Origin: CAVSEK01 sp963726975 | GTDB taxonomy: Bacteria > Actinomycetota > Actinomycetes > Mycobacteriales > SCTD01 | Assembly (NCBI GenBank): GCA_963726975.1 | Contig: CAVSEK010000001.1 | Span: 248,001 to 312,000, forward strand | DNA: 64,000 nucleotides | Direction: 5' to 3' | Shown here: piece by piece, positions 1 through 11,992 of the stretch | How positions within the stretch are numbered: position 1 is the first letter of the stretch | Layout of the letters: each line of letters opens with the position of its first letter | The notes under the pieces: generated by a model | The model's database searches: none | Told to the model about the DNA's origin: nothing | What the model saw: only the letters and a program-made list of their open reading frames with translations | Program-made: the position numbers and the translations under genes

Positions 1-742
1 CCGACGCGAACCGCCGCAGCGCCCCGATCTCGGTGTTGAGCGGCAGGTCGGGCGCCGGCCGGGCCAGGGTGCGCACCGAGGAGACGACGCTGCCCGCGGC
101 GGAGGCGACGCGCGAGGCGCTGGTGCGCACGTCGAGCACGGCGGTGCGGGCCGTGTCGAGCACCTGGCTGGGGCGGCGGACCAGGTCGGTGACCGCCCCG
201 GCGACCAGCGCCGCCGACCCGGGCGGGCGGGTGGGCCGCCAGTCGTCCTGCGGCACGTCGCGCGGCGTCGGGGTGAGGTCGAGCAGCACGGTGGCGAGGT
301 CGACCGCCGAGACGCCGTCGACCACCGCGTGGTGGGTCTTGGTGACGATCGCGACGCGGCCGCCGGCGAGGCCCTCGACGAGGTAGGTCTCCCACAGCGG
401 CTTGTGCCGGTCCAGCGGCCGGCCCATGAGCCGACCGACGAGCTCGTGCAGCTGCGCGTCGCTGCCCGGGCGCGGCAGCGCGCTGCGGCGGACGTGGTAG
501 TCGATGTCGAAGTCCGCGTCGTCGACCCACACCGGGTTGGCGAGGTGGCCGGGGACGTCCTGCACCTTCTGGCGGTAGCGCGGGACGAGGGCGATCCGCT
601 GCCCGATGAGCTCGACGAGCCGGGCGTGGTCGAACCCGCCGTCCGGGGGCTCGAGCACCGACACGCCGCCGACGTGCATGTGGGTGGTCGGCGTCTCGGT
701 CTGCAGGAACGACACGTCCAGGGGGCTGAGCCGGTCGGGCAC
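1..742 (-). CDS. WS/DGAT family O-acyltransferase (3' end outside window)
   Basis: Wax ester synthase/diacylglycerol acyltransferase family. Known members join acyl-CoA to diacylglycerol or a long-chain alcohol to make storage lipid. About 247 N-terminal residues are visible; the family is usually 450-480 aa, so the C-terminal half lies beyond the left edge. Seen directly: the N-terminal block LSPLDVSFLQTE, the catalytic signature HHAVVDG at about residues 137-143, and a later PLN motif in APDLPLN. The reading frame is open throughout. GTG at 742 is chosen because GAGGAG lies 5 nt upstream and the family N-terminus begins there. The HAD gene lies 28 bp upstream on the same strand and may be co-transcribed. 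The acyl-CoA dehydrogenase next door fits a lipid context. The substrate cannot be told from sequence. Confidence 0.9.
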   Translation of the reverse strand, partial: MPDRLSPLDVSFLQTETPTTHMHVGGVSVLEPPDGGFDHARLVELIGQRIALVPRYRQKVQDVPGHLANPVWVDDADFDIDYHVRRSALPRPGSDAQLHELVGRLMGRPLDRHKPLWETYLVEGLAGGRVAIVTKTHHAVVDGVSAVDLATVLLDLTPTPRDVPQDDWRPTRPPGSAALVAGAVTDLVRRPSQVLDTARTAVLDVRTSASRVASAAGSVVSSVRTLARPAPDLPLNTEIGALRRFAS

Positions 743-770
743 GGGTCTCCTCGTCGTCAGTGCTCCAGGA

Positions 771-1217
771 TCACACAGCGCCGCCCAGCGCCCCCCGCTC
801 CAGACCGAGCAGCGCCTCGAGCTCGGCGGCGGTCGTCGCGACCCCGCGGTGCAGCACGCCGACCATGCCCGCGGCCGCGGCGCCGCGGACGTTCGCCGGC
901 AGGTCGTCGACGACGACGCACTCCCCCGCGGCGACCCCGAGCCGCTGCGCGACCAGGGCGTACGCCGCGGGCTGCGGCTTGCGCACGCCCGCCTCGCCCG
1001 CGAGCACCGCCGCGTCCACCAGGTCGCCGTACGGGTGGGCGCCGCCCTCGGCGTTGGACAGCAGCCCGACCCGCAGCCCGTGCGCGCGGGCCCGCTCGGC
1101 GACCTCGCGCATGCCCGGCTCGGCGGCCGACAGCACCCCGGCGTCGTCGAGCACGAGCGCGCGCAGCACGCGCCGACCGTACGGGCCGGTGCTCGTCCTG
1201 TCGGTGACGCGAGGCAC
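771..1217 (-). CDS. HAD-superfamily hydrolase-like protein
   Basis: A 148-aa single-domain HAD protein. HAD motifs in order: LVLDDAGVL (motif I region, about residue 21), LLSNA (motif II Ser), RKPQP (motif III Lys) and VVVDDLPANV (motif IV Asp pair). Motif I lacks the usual DxD arrangement: the residue two after the first Asp is Ala, so the general acid of classical HAD phosphatases is absent. This resembles the DxGGV variants seen in actinobacterial HAD proteins. No cap domain is visible between motifs I and II. GTG at 1217 is used; an internal GTG at 1169, right before motif I, is an alternative. The gene is divergent from the acyl-CoA dehydrogenase (42 bp between starts) and precedes the WS/DGAT gene. 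The substrate is unknown. Confidence 0.75.
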   Translation of the reverse strand: MPRVTDRTSTGPYGRRVLRALVLDDAGVLSAAEPGMREVAERARAHGLRVGLLSNAEGGAHPYGDLVDAAVLAGEAGVRKPQPAAYALVAQRLGVAAGECVVVDDLPANVRGAAAAGMVGVLHRGVATTAAELEALLGLERGALGGAV

Positions 1218-1259
1218 ACTCGGGAGCGACCCCCCTCCCCACGACGAGAGGCTCCCCTC

Positions 1260-2552
<1,293 letters not shown>

Positions 2553-2558
2553 TCGACG

Positions 2559-2590
2559 GCTGCGGCGCTGACCCCGGTCAGCGCCGCAGC
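2559..2590. terminator. bidirectional terminator hairpin
   Basis: Perfect 14-bp inverted repeat (GCTGCGGCGCTGAC / GTCAGCGCCGCAGC, loop CCCG) between the converging stops of the acyl-CoA dehydrogenase and the CpaE-like ATPase gene. The right arm overlaps the ATPase stop codon. There is no T-tract, as is usual in GC-rich actinobacteria. Confidence 0.75.
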
Positions 2591-3912
2591 GACAGCCGCC
2601 CGCGGCGCCGGTGCGCGCGCGGCACGCCGGCCACCTCGGCGGCGAGCGCAGCGAGGGCCCCGCGGGCCGGGCTCGTCGGCGCGACCTCGGCCAGGGTGCG
2701 CCCCCTCGCGAGCGCCGCGTCGAGCCCGTCGCGGTCGTACGGCACGAGCAGCACGTCGTCGACGCCGGCCCAGCGGGCCAGCGCGGCGCGGACCTCGGCA
2801 GCGGCGTCGCCGGGCACCGCGGCGGGGCGCAGCCGGTTGACGACCACCCGCGGGACGACGCCGGGCAGGACCTCGCGCAGCTCCGCCAGCCCGCGCACCA
2901 GCCGCTGCAGCCCGACCGGGTCGGCCGTGCCCACGGCCACGACGACGTCGGCCTGCTCGAGCGCGACGAGCGTGGCGCCGTTGCGGCGCGGCGCGGCCGT
3001 GTCGTAGGCCAGCTCCTCGTCCTGCTCGATCGCGAACCCGCAGTCGACGACGGTGACCGGAGCCAGCCCGCGGGCCAGCCCGAGGACGGTCTCGAGCGCG
3101 GCGGGGCGCAGCTCGGGCCACCGGTCGGCGCGGGCGATGCCCGACAGCACCCGCAGGCCGGGCGCGACCTGCCGGGCCAGGCCGGCGAGCGAGGGCAGGT
3201 CCAGGCCGCCGGCGTTGGCGGCGCGGCAGGCTGCGGCCAGCCCGGGCGCCTCGTCGAGCAGCCCGAGCACCTGGGCGACGACCCCGCCCCACACGTCGGC
3301 GTCGACGAGCAGCGCCTCCCTGCCGAGGGCGGCCAGCTCGCTGGCCAGCCCGACCGCCACGGTCGTGCGCCCGGGAGCCCCGGTGGGTCCCCACACCGCG
3401 ACGAGCCGGCCGGCCTCGCCCGGCGCGGCCCTGCCGAGGAGGGTGTCGTCGTCGTCGCGCGGCAGGCCCAGGTCGGGGAGGGCGCGCAGCGGGTCGGCGG
3501 GGGTGCCGAGCGAGAGCACCGGCAGCGGGCCCGCGCCGGCCGCGCCGCCGCCCGGAGCGACCGCGGCCACGACGGCCGCGCTGATGACGTCGGCGGCGGA
3601 GTCGGCCGGCAGCACCGTGCTCACGCCGAGCTGGCGCAGCCTCCGCTCGGCGTCCTCGTCGTCCGCAGGGACCAGCCCGACCACGACCACCCCGGCGGCG
3701 GACAGGCGCACCAGCGCGTCGCGGTCGAGGCGGCGCAGGTCGGCCGACAGCAGCACGGCCGCCGCCGCGCCCGTGGCAGCCGTGGCGAGCAGGTCGGCGA
3801 GGTCGACGCAGCGCCGGACGACGTGCACCGCGTGGTCGCCGCGCTCGAGCGCCGCGACGAGCTCGGACTCCCAGACCGCGCCGGAGACCGCGGTCAGGAC
3901 GGGGACGCGCAT
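2578..3912 (-). CDS. CpaE/MinD-like P-loop ATPase
   Basis: A 444-aa protein. The N-terminal third looks like a receiver-like or CpaE N-terminal fold (MRVPVLTAVSGAV, then alternating hydrophobic strands). The C-terminal part is a deviant Walker-type ParA/MinD ATPase: VWGPTGAPGRTTVAVGLA (deviant P-loop region, about residues 175-192), LLVDADVWGG (switch/Walker A' Asp) and VTVVDCGF. The canonical KGGxGK lysine is replaced (GAPGRTT), so ATP binding may be atypical. CpaE-like ATPases localise Flp/Tad pilus or secretion machinery. Here the only partner is the SAF-domain gene, whose stop overlaps this ATG by one base (TGATG), indicating translational coupling. No pilin or TadA gene is present in the window. 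Start ATG 3912. Confidence 0.8.
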   Translation of the reverse strand: MRVPVLTAVSGAVWESELVAALERGDHAVHVVRRCVDLADLLATAATGAAAAVLLSADLRRLDRDALVRLSAAGVVVVGLVPADDEDAERRLRQLGVSTVLPADSAADVISAAVVAAVAPGGGAAGAGPLPVLSLGTPADPLRALPDLGLPRDDDDTLLGRAAPGEAGRLVAVWGPTGAPGRTTVAVGLASELAALGREALLVDADVWGGVVAQVLGLLDEAPGLAAACRAANAGGLDLPSLAGLARQVAPGLRVLSGIARADRWPELRPAALETVLGLARGLAPVTVVDCGFAIEQDEELAYDTAAPRRNGATLVALEQADVVVAVGTADPVGLQRLVRGLAELREVLPGVVPRVVVNRLRPAAVPGDAAAEVRAALARWAGVDDVLLVPYDRDGLDAALARGRTLAEVAPTSPARGALAALAAEVAGVPRAHRRRGRLSLRR

Positions 3913-4628
3913 CAGCGGGCCGGGGCGGCGGCGCCCGCCGGGCCGAGGGCCGGCAGACCGGCCGGCTGCGGCACCCGGACGAGGTCGATCCCGCCGGCCT
4001 GCAGGGCCGCCACCAGCACCGGCACGTCGGCCTCGGGCACCGACAGCACGACGCCGGCCGCCGAGGCGCCGGTCGCCCCGCTGCCCTTCGGCCTCAGCGC
4101 CACGGGCACGCCGGAGAGCACCAGCCGCGTCCCGGCGGGGCCGGCGGCGGCAGGGTCCGAGGGCGGCGTCGCCGCGGACGCCCGGCCCGGCGTCACGAAG
4201 ACGTCGACGAGCTGGCCGGCGCGCAGGTCCTCCGGCAGGTGCCCGGGGTCCACGGGGACGGACACGTCGCGGCGCGCCCGGTCGGCCACGCCCGGCGCGG
4301 CGAGGCTGTCGCGGGGCAGCAGCTCGTCGGCGCCGACGGCCCGCTGGAGCACGTAGCCGACCGGCTCGGCCCCTTCCGCCAGCAGGTAGCGCTCGCCCGA
4401 GTCGAAGAGCCGGACCCGACCGGCCCGCAGGTCCCCCGGCGCGAGCGCGCTGCCGGCGGCCAGGTCGTGGGTCGCCACCCAGACCGCCGACGAGTCGTCG
4501 GCGGACGCGAGCACCCGGGCACCCACGACCACGCTGGTGAGGACGAGCAGGACGCCCAGCACGAGCCGACCGTCGAGCCAGCCCGGCCGCTGCAGCCGGG
4601 ACGCCGCGGGGCTGGACAGCTCCGGCAC
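3912..4628 (-). CDS. SAF-domain membrane-anchored protein (CpaB/FlgA-like)
   Basis: A 238-aa protein with one N-terminal membrane segment (LVLGVLLVLTSVVVGARVLA) and an extracellular SAF domain starting near VWVATHDLAAGSALAPGDL, followed by the CpaB-type region VSVPVDPGHLPEDLRAGQLVDVFV. SAF proteins of this type (CpaB/RcpC) assist Flp pilus assembly and may bind cell-wall glycans. GTG at 4628 is chosen because GGGAGGGGG lies about 8 nt upstream; longer upstream starts add low-complexity sequence. It forms a two-gene operon with the CpaE-like ATPase. Actinobacteria often keep this pair apart from full tad clusters; its role there is not known to me. Confidence 0.78.
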   Translation of the reverse strand: MPELSSPAASRLQRPGWLDGRLVLGVLLVLTSVVVGARVLASADDSSAVWVATHDLAAGSALAPGDLRAGRVRLFDSGERYLLAEGAEPVGYVLQRAVGADELLPRDSLAAPGVADRARRDVSVPVDPGHLPEDLRAGQLVDVFVTPGRASAATPPSDPAAAGPAGTRLVLSGVPVALRPKGSGATGASAAGVVLSVPEADVPVLVAALQAGGIDLVRVPQPAGLPALGPAGAAAPAR

Positions 4629-4849
4629 CGACAGACCCCCTCCCACCGCCCCCGTCGGACGGACCGGCGGACATCGTGACCCACGGCGGGCCGGCGGGGA
4701 GGTCGTCGTCCACAGGACCACCCGATCGTCGCAGCGCGGCGGCGCGCTGTGGACGGGGGAGCGGTGCGGCGGGCCCTCGGTGCCAGACTGCGGAGGTCGG
4801 AGCGGGCGGCAGCCCGCCCGAGCAGACGCACCCGACGAGAGGAGGAGCC

Positions 4850-5107
4850 GTGGCGTCCGACCGGTTCCTGCAGCTGGCCGACGTGGCCGAGATCCTCAAC
4901 ATCTCCTCGTCCCAGACCTACGCCCTCGTGCGCAACGGCGACCTGCCGGCCATCAAGGTCGGCGGCCGTGGCCAGTGGCGGGTCGAGCGGACCCAGCTCG
5001 AGGAGTACATCGAGCGGGCCTACGCGCAGACGCGTGCCTTCGTCGCGTCGAACCCGCTCGGGCGGGCCGACCTCGAGGCCGAGGCCTCGCAGGCCGACCC
5101 GCGCTGA
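4850..5107 (+). CDS. excisionase-family helix-turn-helix DNA-binding protein
   Basis: An 85-aa protein consisting almost entirely of a MerR/excisionase-type winged HTH (HTH_17): LQLADVAEILNISSSQTYALV then GDLPAIKVGGRGQWRVERTQLEEYIE, the recognition helix and wing, and a short tail. GTG at 4850 has a strong GAGGAG site 5 nt upstream. It is divergent from the SAF/CpaE operon with a 221-bp gap, so it may regulate that operon or itself. The gap holds an inverted repeat of GTCCACAG (4708-4715) and CTGTGGAC (4747-4754), but no clear promoter. Chromosomal orthologues of this type are not tied to phage excision, and no integrase is near. Confidence 0.85.
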   Translation: MASDRFLQLADVAEILNISSSQTYALVRNGDLPAIKVGGRGQWRVERTQLEEYIERAYAQTRAFVASNPLGRADLEAEASQADPR

Positions 5108-5116
5108 GCGCGGCCC

Positions 5117-5671
5117 TCAGCCGGAGCGCACCACCGACACCGCCTCGAGCGGCACGAGCACGACGCCCGTGACCGCGAGCGCCCGGCGGGCCTCGCCCGG
5201 CGGGTGCTCGGCGAGGTCGACGTGGTCGGCACCGACACGGTCGAGCGTCCCGCTCAGCTGACGGCCGTCGCGCCGCTGCAGGCGCACCGCGGCCCGGTCG
5301 CGCACCAGTCCCCGCAGGGCCCAGCGCAGGTCCAGGCGCCCGGCGACGACGTCCTGCTCGGGCGCGGCCGTACGCCTGCCGAGCCCGGACACCGACTGCA
5401 CGGCGGCCAGGGAGACCAGCGCGTCGCGCCCCGGCTGCTCCTCGAGCAGCAGCCAGTCCGGTCCGACGTCGAGCAGCAGGCCGCGCACCGGCGGGTCCGC
5501 CGGCAGCACCGACACCTGCAGCACGGCCCCGCGCGCGGCCCGCACCCGGTCGGCCGTGCGCAGCAGCGCCAGCTCACGGCGGGTGCGGTCACGCACCTCC
5601 CCGTCGAGCTCCGCGCGCTCGAGGTCGGCGAGCTGCGCCTCCAGGTCCTCGAAGAGCCGCTGCCAGCGCAC
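5117..5671 (-). CDS. conserved actinobacterial protein of unknown function, leaderless start
   Basis: A 184-aa protein I do not assign to a function. It begins with an amphipathic helix (RWQRLFEDLEAQLADLERAE), then a helical arginine-rich part (DRTRRELALLRTADRVRAA), then beta-rich sequence with short turns (LLLDVGPDWLLLEE, LSGTLDRVGADHVDL) resembling small-barrel or SH3/LSm-like strands. No signal peptide or membrane segment. GTG at 5671 lies 6 nt after a TAGGAC box with a TTGACG -35 element and has no Shine-Dalgarno sequence, so the mRNA is probably leaderless. It is divergent from the LysM gene with overlapping promoters and convergent with the HTH gene, 9 bp away. Confidence 0.7.
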   Translation of the reverse strand: MRWQRLFEDLEAQLADLERAELDGEVRDRTRRELALLRTADRVRAARGAVLQVSVLPADPPVRGLLLDVGPDWLLLEEQPGRDALVSLAAVQSVSGLGRRTAAPEQDVVAGRLDLRWALRGLVRDRAAVRLQRRDGRQLSGTLDRVGADHVDLAEHPPGEARRALAVTGVVLVPLEAVSVVRSG

Positions 5672-5677
5672 CCGGCA

Positions 5678-5707
5678 GTCCTACGGCACCTCCACAGGCT
5701 CCGTCAA
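5678..5707 (-). promoter_or_regulatory. sigma-70-type promoter of the 5117-5671 gene (leaderless)
   Basis: On the minus strand TTGACG (5702-5707), 18-nt spacer, TAGGAC (5678-5683). The predicted transcription start falls at or next to the GTG at 5671, giving a leaderless mRNA. Confidence 0.55.
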
Positions 5708-5713
5708 CCGGCC

Positions 5714-5742
5714 TTGACCGCTACTCGGCGGGGCTGTACGAA
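5714..5742 (+). promoter_or_regulatory. sigma-70-type promoter of the LysM gene
   Basis: TTGACC (5714-5719), 17-nt spacer, TACGAA (5737-5742). The two -35 elements of this divergent pair are only 6 bp apart and form a GTCAA-N6-TTGAC inverted repeat. The leader that follows carries an unusually A-rich CGCAAACGCAAGCAAACGCA stretch. Confidence 0.5.
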
Positions 5743-5777
5743 CGCAAACGCAAGCAAACGCACAGATGGAGGTGCTC

Positions 5778-6462
5778 GTGCGCACGACCACACTCGGCGG
5801 TCTGGCCGCGGGGGCGGTGCTCCTGGCGAGCGCCCCGCAGCCCGCCGTGGCGCTGCGGGCGCTGACCGTTGCCGGCGGACCCCCGACCGGACCGCTGGTC
5901 GCCGCGGTCGCCCTGGCCGCCTGGGCGCTGGCGACCTGGCTGCTCCTCGTCTCCGCCCTGACCCTCCTGGCCCACCGCCGCGGCCGCGGTGCTGCGGCCT
6001 GCCGCCGGGCGCTGCACCTGGTGGCGCCGCGCACCGTGCGGCACGCGGTCGCCGTCGCGCTCGGGGTGGGCCTCGTCGTCGGCGCGGCGGTGCCCGCCGG
6101 CGCCACCCCCGCTCCCCCCGCCGCCGCCGCGTCCTTCGACTGGCCGGGAGTGCTGCCTCCCACACCGGTGCCACCGCCCACCGGGAGCCCGCACCCCGAC
6201 CGCCACCCCGACCGCCACCCCGACCGCGACCCCGACCGCGACCCCGACCGCCGCCCCGACCGCCGCACCCGTGGCGGCCACCCGCGTCGTGGTCCGACCC
6301 GGAGACACGCTCTGGGGCCTGGCCGCGCGCACCCTGCCGCCCGGCGCCTCCCCGGCCCGCGTCGCCGCCGCCTGGCCGTCGTGGTGGACGGCCAACCGGG
6401 GGGTCATCGGTGACGACCCCGACCTCCTGCACCCCGGCCAGCACCTGCTGCCGCCGTCCTGA
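5778..6462 (+). CDS. LysM-domain membrane protein (frameshifted in the linker)
   Basis: Expected product about 228 aa: two N-terminal hydrophobic segments (LVAAVALAAWALATWLLLVSALTLL and VAVALGVGLVVGAAVPAGA), a Pro/Thr/Ala linker, and a C-terminal LysM peptidoglycan-binding domain (VRPGDTLWGLAARTL ... WWTANRGVIGDDPDLLHPGQ). The N-terminal part and the LysM domain lie in different frames: the shift occurs at about 6150-6195, where one extra base in the C-rich repeat would join TGSP to the PTATPTATP linker. Likely a sequence error. GTG at 5778 is preferred to ATG 5766 because GGAGGT sits 5 nt upstream of it. It faces the cell wall and precedes the secA region. LysM proteins of this type are thought to attach to peptidoglycan; a partner is not evident. 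Confidence 0.75.
6187..6270 (+). repeat. C-rich tandem repeat coding a PTATPTATP linker
   Basis: Imperfect 12-bp units of the type CCGACCGCCACC/CCGACCGCGACC, about six copies, coding alternating Pro-Thr-Ala in the LysM frame. The same unit recurs in the RDD gene at 30605-30722. Both stretches carry a frameshift. Confidence 0.75.
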
Positions 6463-6508
6463 CCCGCTGTCCCGACCCGCCGCCCCGCGCCCCCTTCCTG
6501 GAGCCCCC

Positions 6509-7151
6509 GTGCCCGACACCGCCCTGCCCTGCTCCCCCGCCCTGCCCCGACCGAGCCGGGCGGCCCGGCCGGCCCGGCCGGCCCCGCCGCGGCTGCGGCT
6601 GCTGCCGGTGCCGCCGAGCGAGCCGCCGTACGACGACGAGCCGGGTGCCCGGCCGCACCTGCGTCTGGTCCCACCGCTCACCAGCACCGCTGCCAGCACC
6701 GCTCGCCGCAGCACCTCCCGCAGCACCGCCGGCAGCACGAGCCCTCCCGCCGGCGCCCGCGGCCCGACCGGCGCCCCGGCCGCTGCGCGACGACCGGTCC
6801 GGCCGGACGCCGACCAGCGAGCTGCCGGACGCCCGGCGCTTCGCCGCCGCCCTCGTGCAGCGCCTCGTCGAGGTCCGCGGGGGGCTGCGGCCCGTGCCGC
6901 AGCTGCAGCGCGACACCACCCCCGGGCTCTACGCCGACCTCGAGCGGGCGCTGGTGCGCCGGGTGCGGCCGGGCCCCGCGGCGCCGCGCGCCACCGGGCC
7001 CGACGTGCACAGCGTGCACGTGCAGACCCGGCCGGACGGCGTCGCCGAGGTCTGCGCGACCGTCCGGCGCGGGGACCGGCTCGGAGCGCTCGCGCTGCGC
7101 CTGGAGGGCGTGCGGGGACGCTGGCTGTGCACGTCCGTCACGGGCCTGTGA
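6509..7151 (+). CDS. DUF6459/Rv3235-like protein next to secA (frameshifted)
   Basis: Small conserved actinobacterial protein found beside secA. The N-terminal part (frame from GTG 6509) contains PPSEPPYDDEPGARPHLRLVPP. The conserved C-terminal domain lies in another frame: LPDARRFAAALVQRLVEVRGG, then LQRDTTPGLYADLERAL and a beta-rich end (VHVQTRPDGVAEVCATV ... WLCTSVTGL). One extra base in the Pro/Ala-rich linker at about 6690-6790 would join them. GTG 6509 is supported by GGAG 5 nt upstream. Product about 213 aa, no signal peptide. The C-terminal domain is NTF2-like in look (helices then a beta sheet), but its role is unknown to me. It converges on secA with 12 bp between stops, so proximity rather than co-transcription links them. 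Confidence 0.7.
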
Positions 7152-7163
7152 GCGCCCGCCGGG

Positions 7164-10226
<3,063 letters not shown>

Positions 10227-10329
10227 CTCTTCGCTGGACGTCGCTGGTCATCCTAGGCGGGGCGACCCCCCAGGACCCGTGCCGGGAAACGCCTGGCCGC
10301 CCGCCGGCGTGCCCTGGCAGGGTCGGGGG

Positions 10330-11442
10330 GTGAGCACCTCTCCGACCGTCCTGGACCTGCCCGAGCCGACGAGCATCAGCGCCGGCGCCCTGCACCTGCG
10401 CCCGTGGGAGCCGTCGGACGCGGCCGCCGTCCTCGCGGCCTGCGACGACCCGCTGGTGCAGCGCTGGACGCAGGTGCCGGTGCCGTACACCCCGGAGCAC
10501 GCCCGCGACTACGTCGAGGGGGCGGACGCGCGCTGGCGCCGCGGCGAGGAGCTGGGCCTCGCGGTCTGCGACAGCACCACCGGCGAGGTCCTCGCCAGCG
10601 CGGGCCTGCGGCCGTACGGCGACGGCACCTGGGACGTCGGCTGCTGGGCGGTCGCGGGCGCCCGCGGGCGGGGCGTCGTGCCCGAGGCGGTCGCGGCGCT
10701 GTCCCGCTGGGCCTTCGCGGTGCTCGGGGCCCAGCGCGTGCAGTGGCGCGCCTCCACGCGCAACTGGTCCTCGCGCCGGGCGGCGCAGAAGGCGGGCTTC
10801 ACCGCCGAGGGGGTGCTGCGCGGCGGGCTGCTGCACCGCGGGCAGCGCGAGGACGCCTGGCTCGCCGCCCGCCGGCCCGGGGACCCGGACGGCGACACGG
10901 CCCGCCTGCCGCGGGTGCCGCCGCAGCCGGTCGGCGACCGGGTGCTGCGCCGCTACGCCCCCGACGACGTCGACGCGGTCGCCGTCGCGCTGCGGGAGGG
11001 CCTCGGGGTCCCGGGGATGTTCGTGCGCGCCGCCGAGCCCGACGAGCAGCGGGCGCGCTGGTGGGTCGAGCAGCAGGCGCCCGAGCGGGAGGAGGCCGGT
11101 GCGGGGCTGGCTGCCGGGCTGTGGGACGGCGACCGGCTGGTCGCCTCGGTGCAGCTCATGCTCGCCGGCCGCCGGGCGGGCCTGGCCGAGGTCGGGATCT
11201 GGGTCGCGCCCGAGCAGCGCCGCACGGGTACCGGCACGGCCGCCGTCGCCGCGCTGCTGGCCTGGGCCCGCCCGGCGCTGCGCCTCGTGCGTGTCGAGTG
11301 GCTGGCGGACCCGGCCAACGCGGCCTCCGTGGCCCTGGCGGAGCGGCTCGGCTTCGTGCGCGAGGGCGTGGCCCGTGCCGCGCTGCCGGACGACGACGCG
11401 GGCCGGCTCGACGCGGTCGTGCTCGCGAAGGTCTGGCCGTGA
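10330..11442 (+). CDS. tandem GNAT-family acetyltransferase
   Basis: A 370-aa protein with two GNAT folds. Domain 1 (about residues 15-180) has LHLRPWEPSDAAAVLAACDD and the acyl-CoA-binding region GCWAVAGARGRGVVPEA with ending NWSSRRAAQKAGFTAEGVLR, typical of RimJ/RimL-like N-acetyltransferases. Domain 2 (about 200-370) has VGIWVAPEQRRTGTGTAAV and NAASVALAERLGFVREG. Substrates are unknown; RimJ/L-like enzymes acetylate protein N-termini or small amines. GTG 10330 follows CAGGGT by 6 nt and lacks a clear Shine-Dalgarno site, so it may be leaderless. Its stop overlaps the next acetyltransferase start by 3 bases (GTGA), so the two are coupled. Divergent from secA. Confidence 0.88.
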   Translation: MSTSPTVLDLPEPTSISAGALHLRPWEPSDAAAVLAACDDPLVQRWTQVPVPYTPEHARDYVEGADARWRRGEELGLAVCDSTTGEVLASAGLRPYGDGTWDVGCWAVAGARGRGVVPEAVAALSRWAFAVLGAQRVQWRASTRNWSSRRAAQKAGFTAEGVLRGGLLHRGQREDAWLAARRPGDPDGDTARLPRVPPQPVGDRVLRRYAPDDVDAVAVALREGLGVPGMFVRAAEPDEQRARWWVEQQAPEREEAGAGLAAGLWDGDRLVASVQLMLAGRRAGLAEVGIWVAPEQRRTGTGTAAVAALLAWARPALRLVRVEWLADPANAASVALAERLGFVREGVARAALPDDDAGRLDAVVLAKVWP

Positions 11443-11992
11443 CCCGCTTCGTGCCCGTCGAGCTGGCGACGCCGCGCCTGCTGCTGCGCCCGTGGCGGCC
11501 CGACGACGCCGAGGCGCTGCGGGCCCTGCTCGACGACCCCGAGGTCGGTCGGTGGACGCCGCACCCCCACCCGTACCCGCTCGAGGCCGCGCACCAGCGG
11601 CTGGCGGAGGACGCCGGGCGGTGGGCCGACGGCAGCCGCGCCGAGCTGGCGGTGTGCGACGCCGCGACCGGGGGGCTGCGCGGCACGTCGGCCTCTACCG
11701 CGCCGAGGGAGCGACGGCCGGCATCGGCTGGGTGACGGCGGCGGCGGCCCGCGGCGGCGGCGTCGCGCGCGAGGCGGTCGGCGAGCTGTGCCGCTGGGCG
11801 CTGGCGACCCAGGACCTCACCCGCCTCGTCGCCCACGTCGTCGTGGGCAACGAGGCCTCCCGCCGGGTCGCGCTGCGCTGCGGCTTCGTCGACGAGGGGG
11901 TCGAGCACGAGGCGGACGGCACGGCCCTGCACGTGCTGGCGCGCTCGCGCCGCGGTCAGGTGATCTCGAGCAGCTTCTCGCGGACGGCGTAG
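11439..11992 (+). CDS. GNAT-family acetyltransferase (frameshifted)
   Basis: Third GNAT domain in a row, about 185 aa when restored. The N-terminal half (LATPRLLLRPWRPDDAEALRALLDD) is in the frame of GTG 11439; the acyl-CoA-binding half (GIGWVTAAAARGGGVAREAV ... VGNEASRRVALRCGFVDEGV) is in the next frame. Adding one G at about 11684 would give TGGLRGHVGLYRAEGA, the expected family sequence, so a lost base is likely. The start overlaps the preceding stop (GTGA), marking translational coupling. The 3' end overlaps the end of the convergent response-regulator gene by 37 bp. RimJ/L-like; substrate unknown. Confidence 0.75.

Noticed and set aside
6187..6270. Tandem repeats as a CRISPR array
   Set aside because: Units are 12 bp, directly abutting, code a Pro/Thr/Ala linker and have no spacers; no cas genes are present.
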